Shown: positions 1 through 7,388 of the stretch, piece by piece | Position numbering within the stretch: the stretch's first letter is position 1 | Layout: every line of letters starts with the position of its first letter | DNA from: Actinomycetota bacterium | GTDB lineage: Bacteria > Actinomycetota > Thermoleophilia > Gaiellales > Gaiellaceae | Direction of reading: 5' to 3' | Length of the DNA: 20,039 nt | Assembly: GCA_020029625.1 (NCBI GenBank) | Contig: JAIBJP010000018.1 | Location: 1 to 20,039 of the forward strand | The notes under the pieces: model-generated | Databases searched by the model: none | The model's input: the letters and a program-made list of their open reading frames with translations, nothing else | Told to the model about the DNA's origin: nothing | Translations under genes and position numbers: made by a program

Positions 1-773
1 AAGAGCTGCCAGACGAGGTAGTTCTGTCCGGTTCTTTGCTCCCCGGCGAAACGCACCGAGAGCACGTACGGAGAGACAACGAGGAACATCACCCCGAGTG
101 AGAGCGCGACGTCTCGGCTGCGAAGGCGCACCTCCGGGGCCAGCGCAAAGAACGCGTACGCGGCGCCGAGCAGGAGAAAGCTCGTCTCCTTGGAGAGCAG
201 GCTCAGCCCCATGGCGCCGCCCGCTCCGTACAGGAGCACAGGCCGCCCGCTCGCCGCGAAGCGCGCGATCAGGTAGAGAGTCAGCGTCGTGAAGAACGTC
301 ATCGGGATGTCGAGGAGCATCTGTCGCGCCACGACGACGTGGTAAGGCATGACGGCGAGAAAAGCCGCCGCGATCAGGCCCGCCCGGCGACCGTAGACGA
401 GCCGTCCCAGCTCGTAGACGAGATAGATCGTGGCGAGCCCGAACGCCGCCGAAAGCACGCGTCCGAGCTCGGGACCGGCACCCGCGCGTATCCCAAGCGA
501 GAGCATCGCCTGGAACAACAACGGGTGCGCACGGAAGATGGGGAAGTAGGGACTGAGATCGTGGTCGCCTGCGATCGAAGCGGCCTGGCCCGCATAGACG
601 GCCTCGTCGCTGTTGAAGCCAGGGTCGTCGAGCCTCCAGAGGCGCAGTGCCGCGCCCGCGACGGCGACCGCTGCGAGAGGAACCCACACGGCCGACGCGG
701 CCAGCCCATAACGGGCGAGCACGGCTATGCGCACTGGGGTTACCTGCCTGAGCGAGAGCTCGATGTCGTTCAC
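1..773 (-). CDS. GT-C family glycosyltransferase (GT39/ArnT-like), partial at the window edge
   Basis: I translated this myself from a GTG at 771-773; the frame stays open to base 1 (257 codons seen, C-terminus missing). A hydrophobic segment at about residues 25-43 is followed by DDPGFNSDEA (49-58), the acidic first-loop motif of GT39/ArnT-type enzymes, then Ala/Leu-rich membrane helices and an MPYHVVVARQ stretch. Family knowledge: such proteins transfer a sugar from a polyprenyl-phosphate donor to protein or lipid outside the membrane. The gene starts 18 bp after the stop of the GT2-GtrA fusion, with GGGGAAG (785-791) as a likely ribosome site. The two are probably one operon in which the fusion makes the lipid-linked sugar and this enzyme uses it. 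The acceptor and sugar cannot be told from sequence. Confidence 0.8.
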   Translation of the reverse strand, partial: MNDIELSLRQVTPVRIAVLARYGLAASAVWVPLAAVAVAGAALRLWRLDDPGFNSDEAVYAGQAASIAGDHDLSPYFPIFRAHPLLFQAMLSLGIRAGAGPELGRVLSAAFGLATIYLVYELGRLVYGRRAGLIAAAFLAVMPYHVVVARQMLLDIPMTFFTTLTLYLIARFAASGRPVLLYGAGGAMGLSLLSKETSFLLLGAAYAFFALAPEVRLRSRDVALSLGVMFLVVSPYVLSVRFAGEQRTGQNYLVWQL

Positions 774-791
774 GCGCGCCTGACTTCCCCG

Positions 792-3113
792 CTACGTCGC
801 CTGTGGGGAGATCGCGGGGACACTGACGAGCTCCTCCGTCGGCCCAGGGATGGGCTTGCCGTTCAGGACGCCGAGCATGCGAGGCGCCCAGTCCATGCCG
901 TTGCTGCGGAGGAGGGTGGCGGGAATTGATTCGAGCGCGCTGGCGACGATCGTGCGCTCGACGGACCTCAGGTCGCGCTTGCTGGCGTTGCGAAGAAAGT
1001 CCTCGATCTGGGCATAGGGTGGGAAGCCGAAGGCGTCCTCACAGTTGGCCATCAGAACGTCGAGTGCTTCCTCGGACGTCAGCGGGACGGACGCCACCTC
1101 GCCCGAGCGCTCGATCACGAACAGGCCGGCCACGTGAGCGTCGTGGCCCTGTATCGCCTCCGGCACGAGCCGCTCGATGTGGTACTTCGGGGGCGGCACG
1201 AGCAGCTGGATGAGCGCGTTGATGGTCGCGACGGGGAGCCGGGCGCGCGCGAGGAGCATGGCGAACCGCCGGCCCGAGCGGGAGTGGAGGCGGCTCTGAA
1301 ATACGAGCGCAAGACGCTCCGCCTTCGTGAGCACGGCGTCGCGAAGAGCAGAAACCGTGTGCCGGCTGACCGTGAGCGGCTTCGGGTACGGCAGCACGCG
1401 TCCGTCCGGTGCGATCAGCGTCAGGTCATCGGAGAAGAAGGTGAACGGTTGCGAGTCGAGCAGCCGTAGGACAGTTGTCGTCTTGCCGGTATCGGTCCTT
1501 GCCGTGACGAGGAAGGCCTTGTCACCGCGGGCGATGCACGCGGCATGAACGAGCGCGTATCCCTTCTTCGGAAAGGTCCAGCGGAGGATCGGCTCGACGA
1601 CATTCGTATACAGGACGTGCGGCGAGTGCTTGAGGAGCGGAGACGCGACAACCTGCGTCGTCTTGCCGATGCCAATGTCGACACCGAAACCGAGGCGCCC
1701 GAGGCGCTCGTCGTAGCGTGTATGGCGCGCGAGGAAGGCGAGCGTCGCGACGAGCTCGCTCTGCGCGCGGCTCAGCCGACCGATGCGCACCCGCACGGTG
1801 GGCTGCCCACGCAGCCGGTCGGTTCGAAAGCGCTCGAGCTCCGGCAGAGCTACCTCGGAGTCGACGGAAACGATCCCGTGGATGTCGTACGTGTTGTGCG
1901 CGAGCGCTCGCGCGGGCCGGTTTTGCGACCAGATCCACGCGTCGGCGATGACGTACCGGATGATGGTGAACCCGAGCAGGGTGACGAGGTTGGCCAGGAG
2001 GTAATGCATCCCGGCGGCCGATACGAGCACGACGAGCGCCGGCCCACGAAGGGCGAGCGCGCCGTTGTTCATCCCGAAGAAGAGGACGAGGCGGGCGGTG
2101 CGACTACGTTCGAGCGCTCTCCCCCTGAAGACCCATCGCTCGGTGAACGCGAAGTTCCAGGCGGTCGAGGCTTGCGTCGCGAGAATCGCGGAGAGCAGGT
2201 AGTAGATGCCGACTACGTCCGTGAGGAGAGCGAGCGCCAGCATGTTCACGACCAGGCCGGAGGCGCCGACGATCGTAAAACGAGTCACTTGCAGGGAAGT
2301 AACTCCGAGTTTCAACGTGAGGAGGAGCGAGAGAAAACGCACCCCTTCCGCGAGGGAGGCTTTGCTCTCCCCGGCATACCGGTCGCCGAACTGGAAGGGG
2401 ACCTCCGAGCGCACCAGATGGGGCGTCCGCACGAGGATCTCGAGCAGGATCTTGAACCCGTTCGGGGCCAGGGCGTCCAAGTCGAGCGCATCGCGGCGCA
2501 CGAGGAAGAACCCGCTCATCGGGTCGCTGACGCCGCGCAGTCGTCCAGGGAAGAGAGCGCGCGCGGCGGCTGCCGAACCGTGGGAAACACCGGACCGAAG
2601 TGCGCCGAAATTCGTTGCGCCTCCGCCTTCGCAGTACCGGCTGGCGATGACCAGATCGCTGCCTGTTTCGAGGGCGCGTTCGAGCAGCCGGGGGACGAGC
2701 TCCGGCGGATGCTGAAGATCGGCGTCCATCACGCATGCGTACGTCCCGCGAGCCGCCCGCAGCCCGGCGACCACGGCGCCGCCGAGCCCTCCACGCCGGG
2801 AGCCGGGCTCCCGATGGAGCAAGCGCACTCGGAGCGAAGAGCGCCGCCCGACGTCCGAGATCGTGGCGGGGGTCGCATCCTCGCTGTCGTCCACGAAGAT
2901 GACCTCGGTGTGCATACCCGTCGTCACGGCCTGCAGCCCTTCGACGAGCTTCTCTATGTTGTCGGCCTCGTTTCGCGTGGGTACGACGATCGAGAGGACC
3001 GGCTGCTTGGGCCCGTACTTCGATGAGCGCGAAGAGTGGTCCGTCCCTGTCGCGTCGATCGGGCCGCCATTCGCGGACGCCGGTTGTTTCGCCGGCTTGA
3101 GCGCGCTGCTCAT
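792..3113 (-). CDS. Fusion: GT2 polyprenyl-phosphate sugar synthase + GtrA membrane domain + HPr-kinase-like P-loop domain
   Basis: 773 aa if started at ATG 3113; the open frame runs back to a TTG at 3194, but those 27 residues are Arg-rich and unlike the family. Residues about 39-263 are a DPM1/GtrB-like GT2 domain, with LSIVVPTRNEADN and the DAD site at 130-132 within MDADLQHPPE. Residues about 277-398 are a GtrA-like four-helix membrane domain, starting RFTIVGASGLVVN. The last ~370 residues hold TARTDTGKTTT (about 537-547, P-loop-like with Ala in place of the first Gly) and FFSDDLTLI (SDD 561-563), the arrangement seen in HprK-type kinases. Known: GtrB makes and GtrA helps flip polyprenyl-phosphate sugars. 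The role of the kinase-like part is unknown; nucleotide binding is inferred. It is followed 18 bp on by the GT-C gene. Ribosome site upstream of the ATG is weak. Confidence 0.85.
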   Translation of the reverse strand: MSSALKPAKQPASANGGPIDATGTDHSSRSSKYGPKQPVLSIVVPTRNEADNIEKLVEGLQAVTTGMHTEVIFVDDSEDATPATISDVGRRSSLRVRLLHREPGSRRGGLGGAVVAGLRAARGTYACVMDADLQHPPELVPRLLERALETGSDLVIASRYCEGGGATNFGALRSGVSHGSAAAARALFPGRLRGVSDPMSGFFLVRRDALDLDALAPNGFKILLEILVRTPHLVRSEVPFQFGDRYAGESKASLAEGVRFLSLLLTLKLGVTSLQVTRFTIVGASGLVVNMLALALLTDVVGIYYLLSAILATQASTAWNFAFTERWVFRGRALERSRTARLVLFFGMNNGALALRGPALVVLVSAAGMHYLLANLVTLLGFTIIRYVIADAWIWSQNRPARALAHNTYDIHGIVSVDSEVALPELERFRTDRLRGQPTVRVRIGRLSRAQSELVATLAFLARHTRYDERLGRLGFGVDIGIGKTTQVVASPLLKHSPHVLYTNVVEPILRWTFPKKGYALVHAACIARGDKAFLVTARTDTGKTTTVLRLLDSQPFTFFSDDLTLIAPDGRVLPYPKPLTVSRHTVSALRDAVLTKAERLALVFQSRLHSRSGRRFAMLLARARLPVATINALIQLLVPPPKYHIERLVPEAIQGHDAHVAGLFVIERSGEVASVPLTSEEALDVLMANCEDAFGFPPYAQIEDFLRNASKRDLRSVERTIVASALESIPATLLRSNGMDWAPRMLGVLNGKPIPGPTEELVSVPAISPQAT

Positions 3114-3561
3114 CGAGGGCCGACTTTCGACGTCCCGTTTACGATCTCGCCTTTGCGCCCGTGTGGGCGCTGCTCGTTCCAGACCGAGCCACAAAATGAT
3201 TCAAGCCGCAGCAGAGCCGCCTCCCTTCCGAATAACCGCATGGAGCTAGGCGGGCCCTGCCTATGGGGAGAACTCGTGCTGATCGCGCCCCGATGTCCCG
3301 TTCCAGCCCCCTCACGCATCGCGGAGCCACTTACGCTCCGTGTCGACCGTATCGAGGTGCGCCGACACCTTTCTACGCGTCGGAAGGGCGGTTATGCACC
3401 TCGGATGGCCAGCTACCAGACGGTTCTGAATTCCTCCCCGCCCACTGCTTTCGTGGTGGGGGAGACCCAGACGAAGGTCCAGGAAACGTCGAGGCCCGAC
3501 GCGTCCGGGGCACGGCGCCGACGGCTTTCGAGCGTGGGACTAGACTCCGTCGCGCCCTTCC
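3114..3561. other. Intergenic gap between divergent genes, no convincing gene
   Basis: This 448-bp divergent spacer has several open frames, but none gives a protein of normal composition and I recognise no family. It holds a perfect GCGCCC-GTGT-GGGCGC hairpin at 3155-3170, in what would be the leader of the GT2-GtrA fusion gene, and a longer imperfect hairpin at 3434-3464. A TAGACT hexamer at 3541-3546 may be the -10 box of the hydrolase gene. It presumably carries both promoters. Confidence 0.6.
3434..3464. repeat. Imperfect hairpin, possible remnant of an insertion-sequence end
   Basis: CTCCCCGCCCAC (3434-3445) pairs with GTGGTGGGGGAG (3453-3464) at 10 of 12 positions around a 7-nt loop, directly after GAATTC (3429-3434). 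The text resembles, from memory, the CTCCCC-type subterminal hairpins of IS200/IS605 elements. No tnpA or tnpB sequence is visible nearby, so this is at most a remnant. It could equally be a terminator-like or regulatory hairpin. Confidence 0.3.
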
Positions 3562-4284
3562 GTGAACGCGGCCCCTGTCCTACTCCTCCACGCCTTTCCG
3601 CTTGCCGCCCGCATGTGGGAGGCGCAGGTCTCCGCGCTCGAGCAGGCGGGCTACGAGACGATTGCGCCCAACCTTCCCGGGCGCGAGCCCGACAACGATC
3701 TTGCCAGCTGGGCCGCCCGGGTCCTCCAGCTCTTACCGGGCGCGTTCATCCCCGTCGGCTGCTCGATGGGCGGCTATCTCATCTTCGAGCTCTGGCGGCA
3801 GGCCTCCGCCCGGATTCCGGCAGCTGTCTTCATCGACACGCGCGCGGGCGCGGACACCCCGGAGGTGCGGGAGGGCCGGGCCGAAACGATCAGGATTCTC
3901 GGCGAGGAGGGCTTCGACGCATTCTGGAAGCTCCAGGAGCCGAAGCTCTTCGGGCCTGAGGCTCCGCCAGGTGTGGTCGAACGGGCTCGTGCCATCGCCG
4001 CGGAGCAGCCGATCACCAATCTCGTCGCCACCCTTCAAGCCCTCGAAGCGCGGCCGGACTCGCGCGAGACGGCCTCGTCGGTTGACGTCCCGGCGCTGGT
4101 GATCGTCGGGGAGGACGACGTCCTCACTCCGCCAGGGGAGGCCGAGGAGCTCGCGGAGCTGCTTCCCGTCGCCCAGCTCGTGCGCCTTCCTGGAGCGGGT
4201 CACCTGACACCGCTCGAGCAGCCCGCGCGGGTAAACGAAGAGCTGATCGTTTTCCTCTCCCACGCCTCGCCCGCCGGCCCTTGA
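3562..4284 (+). CDS. Alpha/beta-fold hydrolase
   Basis: 240 aa from a GTG start. It has the HAF oxyanion segment (residues 10-12), the nucleophile elbow GCSMGG with Ser68, an acid in GEDDVLTPP (Asp185 or Asp186) and the catalytic His214 in GAGHLTPLEQP. The triad is therefore complete and in normal order for a small esterase/lipase-like or C-C hydrolase. Substrate cannot be assigned. The stop overlaps the TTGACA box in front of the MMPL transporter gene 35 bp downstream, so the transporter can be transcribed separately. A TAGACT hexamer at 3541-3546 lies 15 bp before the start and may be its -10 box. Confidence 0.88.
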   Translation: MNAAPVLLLHAFPLAARMWEAQVSALEQAGYETIAPNLPGREPDNDLASWAARVLQLLPGAFIPVGCSMGGYLIFELWRQASARIPAAVFIDTRAGADTPEVREGRAETIRILGEEGFDAFWKLQEPKLFGPEAPPGVVERARAIAAEQPITNLVATLQALEARPDSRETASSVDVPALVIVGEDDVLTPPGEAEELAELLPVAQLVRLPGAGHLTPLEQPARVNEELIVFLSHASPAGP

Positions 4285-4319
4285 CAGCGGGCGACAAAGT
4301 TAGTAGAAGCTAACTTCTC
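4281..4319 (+). promoter_or_regulatory. Promoter and palindromic operator of the MMPL transporter gene
   Basis: A consensus -35 box TTGACA (4281-4286) overlaps the hydrolase stop codon. Seventeen bases on lies TAGAAG (4304-4309) as a weak -10. Over it sits AAGTTAGTAGAAGCTAACTT (4297-4316): perfect 7-bp arms around 6 bp, ending 3 bp before the ATG. No Shine-Dalgarno sequence is visible. A 20-bp palindrome over the -10 and start region of a drug-efflux-type gene is the usual layout for a MarR- or TetR-type repressor site. The regulator itself is not in this window. Confidence 0.55.
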
Positions 4320-6515
4320 ATGACCGAACGGCTGGCACGCGCGTCGGCTCGGCGCCCCTGGCTCATGATCGGCGCGTGGATCGTGGCCATCGTGGTCGCG
4401 TTCGGGGTCATCGGCGTTTTCCTCGAAGACGCCCTGAGCAGCGAAGCCCGCGTGACCGGAAACCCTGAGTCGGCGCAGGCGGAGCAGCTGCTCGCGGAGC
4501 GTTTCCCCGTCGCGGAGGTCGCCGCCCAGCGCGAAGTCACCGAGGTCGTCGTCGTCCGCGGGTTGTCCCCCGACCGCGCCAAGCCCATCGCGGACGAGCT
4601 TCGCGCGGCTGGGGCCTCGCACGTCGTCACGCCGTCCGAAGACGACCGACTTGTTTCCGAGGACGGCGCGTTCGCGCTCCTCATCGGTCTTGGCGAGCCT
4701 CCGGAGGACAAGGTCGACCCGGTCGTCGCGGTCGTCGAGAGGCTCGATGCCCAGGCAGGGGTGGAGGCGGGGATCTCGGGCGAGTGGACGCTGGACGCAG
4801 ACTTTCAGCAGCTCTCGCAGGACGACCTTCGCACCGGGGAGCTCTACTTCGGCATCCCGGCGGCCCTCGTCGTCCTTCTGCTCGTATTCGGCGCCGTGGT
4901 CGCCGGTCTCGTGCCGCTCGTCTTCGCGCTCGTCTCGATCTTCGTCGCGCTCGCGTTGACCGCTCTCATCGGGCAGGCCTTCGAGCTCTCCGTCTTCGTC
5001 GTGAACATGCTGACCGGCATGGGACTCGCGCTGGGGATCGACTACACCCTCTTCATTCTCTCGCGCTACCGCGAAGAGCGAGCGCAGGGACGCGAGAAGC
5101 CGGACGCGATTGCGACCGCAGGGGCGACTGCGAGCCGAGCCGTGCTCTTCAGCGGCCTCGCCTTCGTCCTCGCCATGACCGGGATGCTCCTCGTTCCGAG
5201 CTCGATCATGCGGAGCCTCGCTACGGGCGCGATCCTCGTAGGAATCGTCTCCGTGATCGCCGCGCTCACGCTCTTGCCCGCCGTTCTCAGTCTCGTGGGC
5301 GATCGGGTCAATGCGCTGCGGATCCCGTACTTCGGGCGGGGAGTGGGGACCCAGGCGGTCGAGAGTCGCTTCTGGGGCCGGATCGTCGGGTTCGTGATGC
5401 GCCGCCCGGTCGCCAGCCTAGTGGCCGCGGTTGCGCTCATGCTCGCGGCGGCGGTCCCGGTCTTCTCGCTGGAGACGGGTTCGTCCGGAGTGTCGACCCT
5501 TCCCGACCGGTTCGCATCCAAGCACGGGTTTCAACTCCTGAATCAGGAGTTCCCTGGCCAGTCGACCGACCCCGTGCAGATCGTCGTGGACGGCAATGCG
5601 TCCTCACCGGCCGTGCGCCGCGGGATCGACCGCCTCGAGGCGGAGCTCGCAGAACGGCCCTTGTTCGGCGAGCCGACCGTCGAGGCGAATGAGCCCGGCG
5701 ACACGACGCTGATCACCGTGCCGATCGGGGGGGACGCCGTCTCCGGGCCGGCAATCGAGGCGGTGCGCGACTTGCGAACGGAGGTTGTCCCGGAAGCCTT
5801 CGCCGGCGCCGAAGCCGACGTGCTGATCGGCGGAGACACCGCGATGGAGCTCGAGTACCACGACGCCATGGACACCTGGCTGCTGCGCGTCTTCGCGTTC
5901 GTTCTCGGCCTGAGCTTCATCCTGCTCACGATCGCCTTCCGCTCGATCATCGTGCCCGCGACCGCCATCGTCATGAACCTGCTCTCCGTTGGCGCGACCT
6001 ATGGCCTGCTCGTGCTCGTATTCCAGAAGGGCAAGGGGAACGAGCTCCTCGGCTTCCAGCAGGTCGACCACATCGAGGCGTGGGTGCCCCTTTTCCTCTT
6101 CTCCGTTCTCTTCGGCCTCTCGATGGACTACCAGGTGTTCCTGCTCTCCCGGATCCGGGAAAAGTTCTCTCAGACGGAGGACAACCGCCTGGCCGTTTCG
6201 TTCGGGGTCACCTCGACCGCGCGCCTGATCACGGGCGCCGCGTTGATCATCATCGCGGTTTTCTGGGGCTTCGCCATGGGCGACCTGATCATGTTTCAAC
6301 AGATGGGCTTCGGCGTTGCAGTTGCCCTGCTGCTCGACGCGACGGTGATTCGATCGGTCGTCGTGCCGGCGAGCATGAAGATCCTCGGCCGCTGGAACTG
6401 GTATCTGCCTAGCTGGCTCGAGTGGCTGCCGGACGTTCACGTCGAGGGCGCCGGGCCGCGACGTCCAGAAACCGGTCGGCGAGCGCCCGCCCAGCCTGGG
6501 CCCACCGCTCCGTAG
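4320..6515 (+). CDS. MMPL/RND-family membrane transporter
   Basis: 731 aa, normal length for the short MmpL-like branch. Helix 1 (about residues 15-35) is followed by a periplasmic domain, helices 2-6 (about 180-330), helix 7 (about 365-385), a second periplasmic domain, and helices 8-12 (about 525-700): the duplicated 6+6 RND plan. The proton-relay Asp-Tyr pairs are present in both halves: GIDYTLFILSRYREE (Asp241-Tyr242) and GLSMDYQVFLLSRIRE (Asp603-Tyr604). Family members export lipids or drugs using the proton gradient; the cargo here is unknown. It is transcribed alone behind a palindromic operator, which favours inducible efflux over housekeeping lipid export. It ends 15 bp from the convergent pabC gene with no clear terminator hairpin between them. 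Confidence 0.93.
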   Translation: MTERLARASARRPWLMIGAWIVAIVVAFGVIGVFLEDALSSEARVTGNPESAQAEQLLAERFPVAEVAAQREVTEVVVVRGLSPDRAKPIADELRAAGASHVVTPSEDDRLVSEDGAFALLIGLGEPPEDKVDPVVAVVERLDAQAGVEAGISGEWTLDADFQQLSQDDLRTGELYFGIPAALVVLLLVFGAVVAGLVPLVFALVSIFVALALTALIGQAFELSVFVVNMLTGMGLALGIDYTLFILSRYREERAQGREKPDAIATAGATASRAVLFSGLAFVLAMTGMLLVPSSIMRSLATGAILVGIVSVIAALTLLPAVLSLVGDRVNALRIPYFGRGVGTQAVESRFWGRIVGFVMRRPVASLVAAVALMLAAAVPVFSLETGSSGVSTLPDRFASKHGFQLLNQEFPGQSTDPVQIVVDGNASSPAVRRGIDRLEAELAERPLFGEPTVEANEPGDTTLITVPIGGDAVSGPAIEAVRDLRTEVVPEAFAGAEADVLIGGDTAMELEYHDAMDTWLLRVFAFVLGLSFILLTIAFRSIIVPATAIVMNLLSVGATYGLLVLVFQKGKGNELLGFQQVDHIEAWVPLFLFSVLFGLSMDYQVFLLSRIREKFSQTEDNRLAVSFGVTSTARLITGAALIIIAVFWGFAMGDLIMFQQMGFGVAVALLLDATVIRSVVVPASMKILGRWNWYLPSWLEWLPDVHVEGAGPRRPETGRRAPAQPGPTAP

Positions 6516-6530
6516 CGTCGTCCTGGTGGA

Positions 6531-7388
6531 TCAGGGGGAGGACGCGCACGCTCGGAGCCTCGTCTGGAGCTCTCGCGCCGCTTCGCCCGGGCTGCCGGCG
6601 CCGACGGGTTTCCCGTCGAGCTCGATCGCAGGCATGACCTCGCGCACCGAGGACGAGGTGAAGACCTCCTCCGCGGCCGCCATGTCCTCGAGCGGAAAAA
6701 CTCCCTCGCGCACCTCGTAGCCCAGCCGGGCGGCTTCGGCGATCAGAGTCGCCCGGGTCACGCCTGCGAGGATCCCGAGCTCGAGCGCCGGTGTGTAGAG
6801 AACCCGCTCGACCCGCCACCACACGTTGGTCACGGGCCCTTCGAGCACGATGTCGCCGCTGGCGAGGAAGACAGCGTCGTCGGCGCCGCGGCGCTTCGCC
6901 TCCGCCTCGGCGGCCATGTTCACCGCGTAGCTCGTCGACTTGACGCCGCCGAGGAGCCAGGGCGCGAACGCACGCAGGTCGGCCTGCAGCCCGAGCGGGA
7001 GCGCGATCAGCTTGATTCCGCGCTCCCGCAGCTCCTCGAGCTGGGTCGGAACCGAGCTGACGAGGGCGAGCGCGGTCGGGCGCCCACCTCCCTCCCGGCC
7101 CGCGGTCCAGTACAAGCGGAGCACCGCTTCAGGCTCGCCTGCGGCGTCCAATGCCGAGCGCGCGAGCTTCCCGCACTCCTCGACGTCCACCGGAGGAAGC
7201 CCGATCCTCGCCGCTGAGCCCGCGAGCCGCGCGAGGTGCTCGTCGAGCTTGAATGGACTTCCCGCATACACGCGCGTGGTCTCGAAGGCGGCGCGACCTC
7301 TCAGCAGCGCTTCGTCGTCGGCGTTCAGGACCGGCTCGTCCGGGTCGACGATGCCGCGCCCGCCGACAGCCACGGCGAGCAGCGTCAC
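6531..7388 (-). CDS. pabC: Aminotransferase class IV, probable 4-amino-4-deoxychorismate lyase
   Basis: 285 aa from a GTG at 7386-7388 that shares a GTGA overlap with the pabB stop. The open frame continues far upstream through pabB, but that part is Arg/Pro-rich and not coding in this frame. Fold-type IV PLP features are present: LLRGRAAFETTRVYAG near residues 29-43, the likely PLP lysine Lys150 in GGVKSTSY, and the phosphate-binding EGPVTNVWW. Known: PabC splits aminodeoxychorismate into p-aminobenzoate and pyruvate for folate synthesis. On sequence alone a D-amino-acid or branched-chain aminotransferase would fit too. The coupling to a PIKGT-type pabB makes the lyase call the best one. Confidence 0.85.
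   Translation of the reverse strand: MTLLAVAVGGRGIVDPDEPVLNADDEALLRGRAAFETTRVYAGSPFKLDEHLARLAGSAARIGLPPVDVEECGKLARSALDAAGEPEAVLRLYWTAGREGGGRPTALALVSSVPTQLEELRERGIKLIALPLGLQADLRAFAPWLLGGVKSTSYAVNMAAEAEAKRRGADDAVFLASGDIVLEGPVTNVWWRVERVLYTPALELGILAGVTRATLIAEAARLGYEVREGVFPLEDMAAAEEVFTSSSVREVMPAIELDGKPVGAGSPGEAARELQTRLRACASSP

Noticed and set aside
1580..1610. A second GKTT motif (GIGKTTQ) in the HprK-like region, near residues 481-486 of the fusion
   Set aside because: It lacks the Gly-x4-Gly-Lys spacing of a Walker A loop; the later TARTDTGKTTT followed by SDD fits the fold better.
1545..3026. 493-aa plus-strand open frame opposite the glycosyltransferase fusion
   Set aside because: Composition is Glu/Arg/Gly/Asp-rich with no family match, and the minus strand encodes clear GT2, GtrA and HprK-like motifs across the same bases.
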